64,000 nt of DNA from Sebastes aleutianus (GCA_916700875.1 CAKAKS010000031.1:8395977-8459976), one strand, 5' to 3'. Counted from the first letter of the stretch, positions 1-11,963 are shown. Numbers and translations are program-made. Notes: a model not told the origin generated them from the letters alone.

Positions 1-1
1 A

Positions 2-118
2 GGGGACACGGTACTCCAGCTGGAGGTGGGAGACAAAGTGTGGCTGGAGGCCAGCGACGGGACCACCGGCCTGAGCACCAGAAGCTACTTCTCAGGACAC
101 CTGCTCTACGTAGCGTGA
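2..118 (+). CDS. C1q domain C-terminus of a truncated upstream peroxidase-C1q gene
   Basis: This is the last 38 codons and stop of the copy to the left of the window. The reading frame ends in the typical C1q finish (FSGHLLYVA then TGA) and matches the equivalent segment of gene 1 (11371-11487) with two amino-acid-level or silent differences. It is the only copy in the window whose C1q end could be in its normal frame, though the frame upstream cannot be seen. The 3' UTR that follows is the same as in genes 1 and 2. Its peroxidase part must lie outside the window. Confidence 0.8.
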   Translation, partial: GDTVLQLEVGDKVWLEASDGTTGLSTRSYFSGHLLYVA

Positions 119-595
119 CACAAAAACCCACCAGGCTGAAGCACCACCCATAAATACACCAGTGGTCCGTTTGCTTCAGGTTTCATTACTGAGCCTCTCT
201 GCACTGATCTTCCCTTTCCATTAATCACATCACATTTAATATCTATTATTAATAATTTACTTTTTTTCTCTTTTGGGCTGATGGAACAGACTAGAGCACA
301 CTGTACATGTTTTATAGTTTTTAAGAAAAATTAACTGAATTTGATGAATTGGATCGTTTTAGCCAGCTAATGAACGTGAAATTTATTGCAGCAAATCTGT
401 TTAACTCTGTTACAGCATGCGATCTATTGGACCGAAAATTAGTCAGTAGCCAATTTTGATGTGGGATTTACCAGTATTATTATGAATATTTTGTGCACTG
501 ATGAAATTGAAGCATGCCTTCAAAATGTTGTGTTGTGCTTTTTCTATGAGGCCTGTTTCCCTGTAACTTTACCTGTTGTATTTTTCCATTCTTTA

Positions 596-601
596 AATAA
601 A
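596..601 (+). other. Polyadenylation signal of the left-edge gene
   Basis: AATAAA lies about 480 bases after the stop codon at 118 and recurs at the same relative place in the other copies (11964, 22973, 37588). A GT-rich stretch (gttgtgttcatgtgttcat) follows about 30 bases later, as expected of a downstream cleavage element. Confidence 0.75.
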
Positions 602-724
602 CCAAAGAAACTGAGCCATATTAAACGTTGTGTTCATGTGTTCATATTTCTGAGATATTAGGAGATATTTCATGGGCTCCTTGTGTGAATCACATAAAGA
701 CAGAAGACAACCAAAAATGTAATT

Positions 725-1747
725 TACAGTTTTTCTCATTCGCTTTGGCTCAATTTCTCGAGTGAGAATTATTTTTTTCAAAACAGTGAGCTCAAATCTC
801 TGAACAATTAGTTTGTTGTTCACAACAGATTAGAATTTCTCATTCATTCAAGCAATTGCGCTAGTTTTGGCACATGTGTGCAAAAAAGTCAGTACAATTG
901 TCTACAATTTGCACAATAACCACTTGCACATGGCTGCTGATCAAAACCGATGATTTGACTCACAGTGAGATTGTCATCCTCTTCACAACTAAATATTCTT
1001 CCATCGTTTGAACCATCACATGTAAAACTAGAATGGCACTCGGAGAGCGCAGACCTCCGCCAAGGTGCCCGAGTACGATTGCCCCCCCTCTCCGTTCAGC
1101 TTGCACCATCATCCACCATCATCCACGTGTAGTTTTGATAATGTTGAGATCAGCTGTACGTAATTTCACCGAGCTTAATGTGAAAAAACCCAGAATCTAC
1201 ACACGCTCTCTCTCTGTCTCTCTCTCTGCAGAAAGAGGTGGGGTCATGCGTCATCAACGCGTAATCAGTGACACTGCGCATGTGTTATACCCAGAGGTCT
1301 CAATGGTCTGGCTGATCGGAATCCTTAAAAACATTCCTGTATCAGGATCGCCACCAAAATTGAATGGATTGCTCATTGTGCCACACCCACTCCTCCAAAA
1401 AAATTCATTCAAATCCATCTCGGACTTTTGGAGTAATCCTGCTAACAGACAAACCAACAAACCAACGCCGGTGAAAACATATCCTCCTTCCTAGGCCTTC
1501 GGCCTTGGCGGAGGTAATGATCCATTCAGTTATCAAAACCTGTCAGACCTACATGTATATTCCATAACTATCATGACGTGGTGTTACTTACTGTGGGGAG
1601 GTACAATTAGTTGTTTTTTACTGAACTACTGCAGTTTCTTTCATCATTGCAGGGTATTTAATTTTTTTTTTTTATTGGCATTGATGTCATTTAGGTTAAC
1701 TTTATCTTTACAGTACATGTAAAACATTGCTACACAAATACATTTAC
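725..1747. mobile_element. Foldback-like DNA transposon, left arm only (unit 1)
   Basis: The end sequence tacagtttttctcattcgct starts here and is the reverse complement of the end at 25227 in unit 3. Comparison with unit 3, where left arm, centre and right arm are all present (23102-25227), shows that this copy stops at 1747 and has lost the centre and the right arm. It is interrupted by another element at 1028-1515. No transposase is visible, so it is non-autonomous; the family cannot be named from sequence alone. Confidence 0.65.
1028..1515. mobile_element. Dispersed element with inverted cctccgccaagg ends (unit 1)
   Basis: It starts ctagaatggcactcggagag, carries cctccgccaagg near one end and its complement ccttggcggagg at the other, and has a ggccttcggcc hairpin. 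The uninterrupted version of the surrounding transposon (around 24910-24935, reverse strand) shows the insertion point. The same element occurs at 12394, 23392 and 40595. I recognise the sequence style as a repeat widely scattered in aquatic animal genomes, but I do not assign a family name. Confidence 0.6.
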
Positions 1748-4373
1748 ATTTTCGGAAATATGCTGATTCGCTTTCGAGAGTTAGATGAGATGATTGATAA
1801 TACTCTCATGTCTGTTTGTGAAATATGAAACTACAGCTAGCAGCCGGTTAGCTTAGCTTAGCACAAAGACAGGAAACAGCTAGCCTCTCTCCAATGATGA
1901 CACACTGTGTGTTCTAATACCCATACTACCATACTATTTAGTATGTATTTAGTATATATTCAGAACCTCGTAAGTGGAAATGTTTCTGACAGCTCCGAGT
2001 TTACGAGTTGTGAAGTGTTTGTCTCCGTTGTCAGAGATGGCGGAAGCCATGGAAGTTCATTTTTCGGTACATAATAAGTTAATATATTGTAATTTTAGTC
2101 GTATATTGTTTTTCTTTGTAATTTTATAATATGTCTGAGGAAAATGTTGATAATGGCCTCATCTTTTTCCTCTGACATTATACCTTTGCATTTCCTGCAT
2201 TATGTTAGCCTCTTGCTAGCTTGCTAAATTGTTAGCCTCTGTGGCTTCTAGACGCAGACAGTAATGTTAATGTTACCGTTGAAAGCTGCACAATGTCTGA
2301 CAAGACAGAGCTACACAAGTTGAGTTTGAGTTGTCCTAAAATGGCCACTGAGCAGAGTATTTAAAGGAACTGTATGTAAGTTTTTACACGTATAAACGTT
2401 TATTAATCATTTTTATTGCCAAGGTGTGAAAAGGTTAGGCTAAACGCAACCTTTCTTGCCGACATGGTCGGAGAATAACAAAGCTGTTTCCAATTTTCTT
2501 CCATCCTTCTAACAGTTTTCTTATGTGTAGTGAGTGGTACAGCCTCAAATGGTTGCAGACTGATTGTAGTCTTTTTATGTTGTGAATAATGATAAACAAA
2601 TATTTCTCCTAGGACTGTGTGAAACATAGAATGCTCACTTAAAAAAAAGACAGTCTGGCTTTCTATTATCATGCTTGTTTCCAAACCTAACATATCACAT
2701 CATGATATAGTTTAAAAGTCTGTGCCTTCTAGACGCAGACAGTAACGTTAATGTTGCCAATGCTTCGCAGCGGTGTTCTCACGACCTAACCACTTGAGCG
2801 CCAAGCATATTGTGTACACGACTTCCCATGTCGTAAACACAAGCTCACGAGTTTCATTGGAAGGCACCATATGTCCCAATAATTAGTATGTCAAATGCAG
2901 TATGCCAAAAGTACCAGGATGTCCTACTACACCCGGTCATATTTTGCAGTATGCAGGCCAGCATGCTTCTCGGCTATTCTGACCCACAATTCTCTGCGCA
3001 GGGGATATATGAGCAAGAGGGTCAAAGTTCAAGGCGCAATGTTATGATGAAGTAGTATGTCCCAAATTGTATGCATACTGATGCAACAGTACATACTTTG
3101 TAAGGGCAGCTGCAGTATGTGCTAAAAGTAAAAAGAAGAAGTACGTGATTTGGAACGTAGCAATAATCTCCCTACCAGCACCTGTAATGCTCACCACTAA
3201 ACAAAAACCTCACCAGTAAACTGTGAACCGCTTTTACAGGTACAGGACAAAAACAACTGGAGAGGTTGGCCACAATGAAATTTGCACTCGCTAACCAACC
3301 CACTGGAGAAATATGATTTCTTGCCAAACCCTGAGGTTGACTAACAATGCTTCAGCCATTGCTGTTAATTTCTGCTTTTTTTTTGTATACGTCCTTCAAA
3401 GAGGGAACTGGACGTGATTAGTGCAACTCTCCTGGGGATGTTGCAAACACAATGATGGGCAGAAAAGTGAACCCGTACTTTAACAAGCAGACAAACTCAT
3501 TGAAATTGATGAGAAAACAATGATTTAAGATATTCTATCTTCTGCATGAATTTGTTCCTTCACATATTAAAGTAAGAAAATAATCCCACTATCACTCTCT
3601 GATGCTCACTCACGATGTGCAAGAACATTTTTTTTGTTTTTGTATGATGTCTGTGCAACCTTTTCCTCAACTTTTCAACAATTTCTACTGAAGCAAATGA
3701 AACCATACGTGTTAAAATTATTCTTTAAATAATCTTAATGCAAAGAAGGGGGTAGTGTGCACATCCAGCCCCACAGCTGGGTGCAGGTACAGGACAAAAA
3801 CAACAGGAGAGGTTGTCCACACTGAAATTTTCAATGTATTCCTGACTACGACCTTGTAGGTCAAAGCGTTGCATCAATACATTTTTCGGGGAGTGTACAA
3901 ATTTATGCTTTTTCTTTTGATTTCAATAATGTTCACACCTGACTTGGTTGAAACGAAGGCCAAGGATCGGTGGGATGACGGATCAATTTGCAGGGAGTTT
4001 AGGATTCAAATCTCTCGACTCCTGAGTCACAACATGCAGTCGGAATAATTAAATCCAACATCCAACAAGATCTTGTAGTCTGAGCTATGTGTTTGTCGAC
4101 AGCTGTAATCTGTCATTAAATATCGGATGCTGTTTTTTTATATAGACAATTAGAATTTTCAAGGTCTTCTAGTGTGTTTTGGGCTCAGATAGTACATTAT
4201 GTAATAAAGCCTCTTATTCATATTATCAGTGACATTACTGTAAGCCAGGCTTTTCGCGGCCGATGAACTTTTCTCAAACCTCTGTTCTTTGTTTTGCTAT
4301 CAGTGAAAATTTTGCGTGACAACTTTGAAAACGCCTTTGTATCCACAGCAGCCATAGGGCTCCCCAACCAAAC

Positions 4374-4397
4374 ACACACACACACACACAAACACAT
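4374..4397. repeat. CA microsatellite
   Basis: A run of CA dinucleotides broken by a single AA, at the matching place in units 1, 2 (15730-15771) and 3 (27425-27455) with a different length in each. Confidence 0.85.
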
Positions 4398-5174
4398 ATG
4401 ATATACAAGGTAAACTTATGTTTGACTCTACTTTTCCTCATTCCACAACAATGTCTCACACATGCAACCTATTATGTATTTACCTGTTATTCTCTGGGGT
4501 TAACACCTCCAGTTGATACTGCTGCACTGTACCTCAACCTGCCAAAAAAAAAAGTCATTCAGAGGCTAAAGATGGATAAATGTGCACCCCTTCCTCTTTT
4601 CAGATACTTTCTCAAGTGCATCAGTTTCTGTGTGGCAACACTGAAGGCCATCAGCCACAACATGGCAACATCAGTAAACAAGTGGAAAAAAAAAAGAAAA
4701 CTATCCAAATGTTGCAAATCTCTTTGCTGTTGGCTATCAATATAGAGCCAAATGAGGTAAAAGATTCATACAAAAATCCAGTGAGAAAAAAGACTTGATC
4801 CGGTTATGTCAAATACTATCATGAAAAAGGAGAAGAAGGTAAAAAAAATAGACAAAAATATTTTCTAAAATGTATCTGAAATAATCCTTAGACACCTCAT
4901 TAACATTAAAATTATGATAGTGAATAAGAAAATTATTTATTCAAATAACTTCATACTGAAATACTAAAAAAACACCTACAATTACTGACAATGCTACCCG
5001 TAGTTTTATATAATGGCTTACTGTTACCACAATCACTCCCTACACTGCTACTTATTGTGTGCGTTTCTAAATGAGAAGATCATACCTATTGGTTTGCCAG
5101 AAACAATTAGTGATAAGAATGAAGGATTTCGTTGAGCAGAGAGTGAGAAGGAAGAAGGAAACTGTACAACCCCA

Positions 5175-5211
5175 GGGGGCGGGGCCTCAGGGCCGCACAC
5201 TGAATATAAAG
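5175..5211 (+). promoter_or_regulatory. GC box and TATA box of peroxidase gene 1
   Basis: GGGGGCGGGG at 5175-5184 and TATAAAG at 5205-5211 are preserved with the same spacing in genes 2 and 3. Transcription would start near 5235. A non-coding first exon then ends at the donor after 5269 (cagaaacag/gtaacg). A purine-rich stretch with repeated GGAA just upstream (about 5147-5161) could bind ETS factors such as PU.1, which is only a guess. Confidence 0.7.
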
Positions 5212-5534
5212 AAGGCGACACCACTGCAAACTGCACCTGAAATCTTCACAATTATCTTCACAGAAACAGGTAACGAGATTTGTTTTTTTGGTTTGGATGC
5301 TTAGATATTTTTTAATAGTTATACATTTTTTTTATATTTTAAATAGTTATATATATATATATATACACATTTGTTTTTTTGCTTAGATATTTCTTTATAG
5401 AGTTATTTATATATATTTTTATATTTTATATAATGATATATACATTTGTTTTTTGGTTTAGATGCTTAGATATTTTTAATGTCTACGGTTCTGAATTTAT
5501 TTTTTATACTGACTTGTATTTATGTGTTTTAGAG

Positions 5535-6263
5535 ATGATTTTCTCTGCCCTTCTTGTTCTGGGCGTCTGCCTGGTTCCTGCTCTCTCCAAACAAACAGGT
5601 AGGCGACATCCCTCACTCTGTGGACACGTTTCTAATCCACACCTGAATTTGTCTGTGTTACATCACTGGTCAAGTTTAAAATAATTTTGTCGTGATGAAC
5701 AATTTGATGAGTGTGTTGTTACTTTGCAGGAGAACATCTGGACAGTTCTCTCCTTCAATGTTTTGAGGAGGCAAAGAAGCTCGTTGACGATGCGTACAAG
5801 TACTCCAGAGAAGAGTGAGTTTATCATTGCGGTTATTTCATCTCACAGAGTGAAATAGAAGATTATCTTTCAAATTAATTCATCATAAATTTACATTGTT
5901 AGTTAGAATTTACAGAAGCTGCAAAAAATAACACAATTCAGACTTCATTGTTCGACTGTGTGACTTTTTCCTTCTCCAGGAGTCTGAGACGAGTCCGCAA
6001 GGAGGTGGTGAGTCCTCACGATACTCTCCGTCTTGTGAAGCAGCCTCGTGGTGACACACGCTCAGCCGTGAGATCTGCAGACTACATGGCACAAACCCTC
6101 CGTCTGCTGCAGGAGAGGGCGCATCATGTGCACAAACGCTCACTCAATGCAACAGGTCAGACATGCAGCAAACAAACAAACACACACACACACACAGTGC
6201 TCACATTGTTTTTCTGACAACATTTCCGTTGTAATTAAGGACTAGACAATATGAAGTTGACAG

Positions 6264-6304
<41 letters not shown>

Positions 6305-9300
6305 GGGTTAATCCATGAAATGTCTTTCACATTTTTCAGATTTGCTCTCTGAAGAGGATCTGATGAATCTTGCCAGAATAACTGGATGTGCAGCTCGAGT
6401 CAGCCTTTCATCATGCCGCACCACACCAAACATTAACGAGTATCGGACAGCCACCAGCGTCTGCAACAACTTGTAAGACAAAACATTCAAGTGTGATAAA
6501 ATGCTGGTTCAAATCTCACTTAACACCATCTTGGACATAAAAAACATAGATCACCTTTTTGACATTATAAAATGTCTTTATTAACTACTTTGTTTACCTA
6601 TTTTGGCTCCAGAATATAAGTTTCCCACATACATGTAGGTAAAAAGCAATTGTGTGCTTTCTCTCTAAAAAGCAAAATGTGTTGAATTAATGGAAACTGG
6701 TCAGTTCTGTGAGTTTGAGTGTCGATTACATTCAGCGGAAATGTTTGTGAAATACACTTGAAACTTCTTAGGCCATACACCGCAGAAGATGTGTTCACTT
6801 CCCTGAAATTTCTCAAGCAGCGTTTCCAAACATGGACGTCTTCTGTTTGCTTTTAGAAAGAACACTCGCCTTGGATCTTCAAACACCCCCTTCGCCCGCT
6901 TGCTGCCTGCCGAATATAACGACGGCATCTCCCAACCAAAAGGCTTCAACAACCAAACAATAAACAACTTCTTCCTCCCAATGGTACGACCTCGAAATCC
7001 CAGACACTTGATTAATATACATAAAGCACTAAAACACTTCTACTCCACTCTCAGGTGCGTCAGGTGTCCAACAACATCCTAAGCACAACAGACGCAGCCG
7101 TGGTCAGCGACAGAGAATTCTCTCACATGGTGACCTTGTTTGGGCAGTGGAACGACCACGATCTCACCTTCACTCCCTTCTCCCCCAGCATCCGCTCCTT
7201 CAGCAATGGGATCGACTGTGACGACAGCTGTGAGAAAACTGACCCTTGCATCCCCATCCCGGTTGGTGTGAAAGCTCAAACCCACACATTGTGATGTTGT
7301 TTTAACAAAAATATTCTCTTCATAACCTTTGGTCTCTTTCCTACAAACAGATTCCTCCCGGCGACCCCCGCTCTCAGACAGAAGAGTGCATCCCTGCGTT
7401 CAGATCCGCTCCTGTTTGCGGAACGGGATACTCAGCCTACAATTTTGGAGGAGAAGCCAACAAGAGAGAGCAGATCAACACCCTCACAGCCTTCCTGGAT
7501 CTCGGCCAGGTGTATGGCTCTGAGGAGAAGCTTGCCCTGTTTCTTCGCGACAACCAGAGTGATAGCGGCCTGCTGCGCGTGAACACAGAGTTCAAAGACA
7601 ACGGGCGTGAGCTGCTGCCATTCCACCCTCTCATGGTGAACATGTGTGCCACTCGCAGAAGAGTCACCAACGACTCAAACGCCAGAGAGGTGCCGTGTTT
7701 CATTGCAGGTTAGTCATCAATAAATAGTTAATTATTTATTAAATAACTAATTTTGGGTTGCCAGGTTGTGAAAATCCTTTATCCTGCTCTAGCCTCTAAC
7801 CTGCTGTCTGTCTAAACTATCTGGTAACACTTTCTTTTAAACCCCATTATTTGGCATTTATAAGCAGCAATAAGTATAGCTATAACTCTGATGACACTAT
7901 AATGCTGATGTACACACATGATGAATAAGAATATGATATAACAAAGTTGTAATAATGTCAAATATGTTCTCACAGGAGAAGATATAATTGTTGAGAAATA
8001 CTGTAGAATAATAAACACTTAAAAATACACCACATAATAGTGTGTTATGAACCATTTATTTAATATATATTCTACTTATAAATGATTAATAGGGGGTTTA
8101 GTAGTTATTAGTTAGTGTAACCAGTTATCTTAATGAAAGAGCTGCCATCTAAAGAGGAAACGAACACTTCTGATCAGCTATTTTGTACATTGTGTCCTTA
8201 AGGTGATGTCCGCGTGGACGAGAACATAGGTCTGACATCCATTCACACACTGTTTATGCGTGAGCATAACCGTGTGGCTCGTGCCCTGAAGAGATTGAAC
8301 CCACAGTGGGACAGTGAGACACTCTACCAAGAGTCCCGCAAGATCTTGGGCGCTTACACACAGGTGGGTAAACCTGAGAGTCAGTCAGCATTCACGATTA
8401 TATTTTTACATCTCCAAAGCAGATGTCATACACTCCACTGTCTTTTACTCAAAATAGATCTGTCTCTCTCTCTCAGGTGTTTGTGTTCAGGGACTATCTG
8501 CCTCACATTGTAGGTAACGTCGCAATGCGTACACAGCTCGGCCGTTACCCCGGCTACGACGCTAGCGTTGATCCCAGCATCTCCAACGTCTTTGCAACAG
8601 CAGCTTACCGCTTTGCCCACTTGGCGGTACAGCCAGTCTTATCCCGTCTGGATGCAAACTACAGGGAGAACGCTAATTTCCCCAGTGTCCCCTTGTACAA
8701 AGCCTTCTTCACCCCCTGGAGGATCGTCTTTGAGGGTGAGTTGTACAGAGAGAAGGCTAGTAACTTATCAATCACTAGTAACTTATCAATCACTCTTCTT
8801 CAAACATCACCCTAACTTTTATTTGATCTCTCCAGGTGGCGTTGACTCTCTGCTCCGTGGTTTGGTCGGCCGTCCTGCTAAACTGAACACTCAGGATAAC
8901 ATGATGGTGGATGCTCTGAGGGAGAGGTTGTTCCAGTTTGTGATGCATCTGGCTTTGGACTTGGGCTCTCTCAACATGGAGAGGGGACGTGACCACGGCT
9001 TGCCTGGTACATCCCTCACCCTGATTTTCAGCCTTTTCTAATATTTTGTTGTCATCCGCTCTTTGCTTACTTGTTGTTTACTCCTCTAGGCTACAACGCC
9101 TATCGCAGGTTGTGTGGCCTGTCTGTTCCCACGAACCAGGCGGAGCTCGCTCGGGTCCTGAATAACGCAGACCTGGCCCGCAGGCTGCTGCAGCTCTACG
9201 GTACGGCCGACAACATCGACGTCTGGATGGGAGGCGTTGCAGAGCCGTTTGTCCGTGGCGGCCGTGTGGGGCCTCTGTTCGCCTGCCTCATTGCAACACA

Positions 9301-11312
9301 GTTCCAGAAGATCCGCCAGGGTGACAGGTGAGTGTGGATACATACAGTGATAATAACACAATCACAAAACAAATGCATTTCACACACAATCTTTGTTGAT
9401 ACTAATTTCTTGTTCAAAATAATCAGGCTGTGGTACGAGAACCCGGGCGTCTTCACCCGGGCTCAGAGAGCTGCTCTGTCCAGGGTCACCTTATCCACGA
9501 TCATCTGTGATAACACCGGCATCAGGACTATCCCCAGTGACGCCTTCAGCGTCATCACAAACAGGAACCGGCTCGTCAATTGCAGAACCCTCCGAAGCTT
9601 GAACCTGTCATCCTGGAGGGAGAGACCCTGCAGAGGTGAAACAACACTGGACCAAACTTTTTGACCAGACTCTCAGATCCAAATTCAAAATAACTTGTCA
9701 CCTAATGAATTGTTTCATTCTGTTTTTAACCTGGTGTGTTTATGTCTTCTCTAATCACTTGTGTAAAAATCGTTCTTCATATGTGGTGTTTGATCTTGCA
9801 GGCGCAAGCTGTAATGAAGTCGGAAACGAGGTCGGTTTTAACTTGTGGTAGTCATATTTTAAGAGCACAATGATGAATACTTCTTAAAATGTTCACATTC
9901 AGATCATATAACACCTGTTCTCAACTTTTTGTCATCTTGGTGAAGGTTTTCCTAACTCCATTCAGAATTTACTAATACTAGCACATTTTGAAAAAATCCG
10001 TAAATTATGAGGATAAATTAATTTAACTTCTACATCTTGATATACAGACTGCGAGCGACCAGGCCGCCGAGGCGCCCCCAGCCCCCAAGGGCCTCCAGGA
10101 CAACGAGGTAATCTATTCAGTTATTGTCTCTTCTGCCTTTTGTACATCGTATATAGTGCTGAAAGTCACAGATTGTTCAATTTTCATATTGATTTATTTA
10201 TATTTATTTTCATATTTATCAGGACAACAACTTTACCCCACATATAAAACAAACAACCTCAGTGTCTTCATATCTGGTCAATTTAAATGAAGTATGTGAA
10301 ATATAGATGAACATAAATATACATCCTATATACAGTTAATCTTCAAATACAGTTCATCTCTGTTGAGTACACCCATCTTTTATCCTAATTGAAACTTCCA
10401 CAGTGCAATCAGGGCCTTTAGATTCTGACCACTTTATTATCATGTCTTAGATGTGATTATTGTACACCTTTCCTACATTCTCAAAAAAAAAAAAAAATGA
10501 TGATTTTATTAAAGATTTCTTTAACTGAACAATGCATAAGGGCTGCAACTAACAACTATTTTCATATAAAATGTCATAAAATAGTGAAAAATGTCCATCC
10601 CATGTCTTTAAATGTCTTGTCCTGTTTGTCCAAAACACAAAGATATTTGTATAAAACAGAGAAAAGCAGGAAATCTCCATACTTGAGAGGCTGAAAACAG
10701 CATTTTCTACCATTTTTGGAAAAAAATTACTTTAACGATTAATCGATTATCAAAAAAGTTGGCGACTAACCGATTAGTCGACTGATCGCGACAGCTCTAC
10801 AATGTATCATGTTATAGAAGATTATCATATATTTTGTATAAAAATGATCTTCAAAATAACTAGTAATTATATAATGGAGTAAAAAGTGCAATATTTCCAT
10901 CTAAAATGTAGTGGAGTAGTATCTCAAAAGTGTACTTAAGTAAAGAAATTGAATAAATGTGTAATTTTAACATCTAGATCATTCATATTGTAGCAGCAGA
11001 TCAGTAGATTCAAAGCAAATATGTAATCTATACTTTTGTTCCTCTGCAGGTCCAGTAGGACCCCCAGGACCCCCTGGACCGCCAGCTTTCAACACAAATG
11101 CTACACAGCCACAATCTGCCTTTTCCGTCCGCCTGGGCGAGTACAACCCGTCCTCAGAAAAAATCATTCGTTTCCATCAAGTCATCTACAACAAACAGTA
11201 CCATTACAGCACTAAGACGGGCCTGTTTACATGCTTCATCCCTGGTGTCTATCAGTTCAGCTTTCTCTGCACATCCTTCATCAGTGCCACAAAATGTGGA
11301 CCTGAGTCGTAA
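5535..11312 (+). CDS. Peroxidase gene 1: MPO/EPX-type haem peroxidase with collagen stub and frameshifted C1q domain
   Basis: Coding exons: 5535-5598, 5730-5814, 5980-6155, 6340-6472, 6857-6983, 7055-7261, 7351-7708, 8203-8363, 8477-8735, 8836-9006, 9090-9327, 9427-9635, 9802-9834 (donor uncertain), 10048-10107, 11050-11312; about 847 aa. Residues 1-19 form a signal peptide. A propeptide ends near a dibasic KR before SLNAT. The animal haem peroxidase domain spans about 155-725 with Gln226, Asp229 and His230 (distal site), Arg387, Glu390, proximal His485 and Asn570. It would use hydrogen peroxide to oxidise halide or thiocyanate, secreted or in granules, as MPO and EPX do. A Gly-X-Y stub (about 742-770) leads into C1q. 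The C1q signature F-x5-N-x4-Y is present, then one extra base in the A run at 11291-11294 shifts the frame and stops at 11310; the original frame continues open to 11487. One Gln codon in exon 3 is missing relative to genes 2 and 3. Confidence 0.85.
6181..6304. repeat. Paired CA microsatellites in intron 4 of gene 1
   Basis: Two CA runs (6181-6196 and about 6264-6304) lie in the intron between the fourth and fifth coding-region exons. Genes 2 and 3 have the same pair, both longer. Confidence 0.85.
10048..10107 (+). other. Collagen-like Gly-X-Y exon of gene 1
   Basis: Read in the phase that continues into the C1q exon, this 60-base exon gives Cys-Glu-Arg-Pro then GRR-GAP-SPQ-GPP-GQR-G, with one Gly replaced by Ser. 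The next exon adds three more GPX triplets. It is flanked by AG and GT splice sites and ends in phase 1, matching the start of exon 16. This is far shorter than the stalk of C1q or adiponectin. Confidence 0.75.
10537..10799. mobile_element. hAT-type MITE relic in intron 15 of gene 1
   Basis: It begins (t)aagggctgcaactaac and ends gcgacagctcta, with internal aacgattaatcgattatc. This is the layout of a very common teleost MITE with TAGGGCTG ends. The same relic sits in gene 2 (21923-22184) and gene 3 (36938-37199), so it predates the duplication. Confidence 0.7.
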
Positions 11313-11487
11313 CGGTGAGCTGGTGCTGCCTGGGTTCAATGTTTATCAGGGGGGTCACCACTTGTCATCAGGGGACACGGTACTCCAGCTGGAGGTGGGA
11401 GACAAAGTGTGGCTGGAGGCCAGCGACGGGACAACCGGCCTGGGCACCAGAAGCTACTTCTCAGGACACCTGCTCTACGTAGCGTGA
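11050..11487 (+). other. C1q-domain exon of gene 1, frameshifted
   Basis: The exon opens with GPP triplets, then the C1q domain. The PROSITE-type C1q signature (F-x5-N-x4-Y-x6-F-x5-G-x-Y-x-F-x-F) is complete. Beyond the AAAA at 11291-11294 the C1q sequence continues in another frame, with strand-forming sequence to FSGHLLYVA and TGA at 11485-11487. One base too many, real or an assembly error, separates the halves. The annotated frame ends at TAA 11310-11312. Confidence 0.8.
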
Positions 11488-11963
11488 CACAAAAACCCAC
11501 CAGGCTGAAGCACCACCCATAAATACACCAGTGGTCCGTTTGCTTCAGGTTTCATTACTGAGCCTCTCTGCACTGATCTTCCCTTTCCATTAATCACATC
11601 CCATTTAATATCTATTATTAATAATTTACTTATTTTCTCTTTTGGGCTGATAGAACAGACTAGAGCACACTGTACATGTTTTATATTTTTAAGAAAAATG
11701 AACTGAATTTGATGAATTGGATCGTTTTAGCCAGCTAATGAACGTGAAATTTATTGCGGCAAATCTGTTTAACTCTGTTACAGCATGCGATCTATTGGAC
11801 CGAAAATTAGTCAGTAGCCAATTTTGATGTGGGATTTACCAGTATTATTATGAATATTTTGTGCACTGATGAAATTGAAGCATGCCTTCAAAATGTTGTG
11901 TTGTGCTTTTTCTATGACGCCTGTTTCCCTGTAACTTTACCTGTTGTATTTTTCCATTCTTTA

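Larger units (their letters stand above)
119..5174. other. Intergenic part of unit 1: 3' UTR and dispersed repeats, no gene
   Basis: After the 3' UTR (to about 625) the stretch holds a deleted foldback-like transposon (725-1747) with a nested dispersed element, then a teleost MITE-like repeat (about 1755-1905, with the alternating ttagcttagctta motif). A roughly 470-base segment (about 2290-2760) is present only in unit 1 and is bracketed by a duplicated sequence (ttctagacgcagacagtaa, 2248 and 2729). A CA microsatellite lies near 4374-4397. Short open frames here are not conserved as proteins between units and look like chance. Confidence 0.7.

Noticed and set aside
461..661. 66-codon open frame repeated at 11829-12029
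   Set aside because: It lies in the duplicated 3' UTR across the polyadenylation signal; its conservation reflects recent duplication, not coding.
6701..6967. 88-codon minus-strand open frame repeated at 18099 and 33080
   Set aside because: It is antisense to peroxidase exon 6 and its upstream intron; the real exon has splice sites and family-typical sequence on the plus strand.
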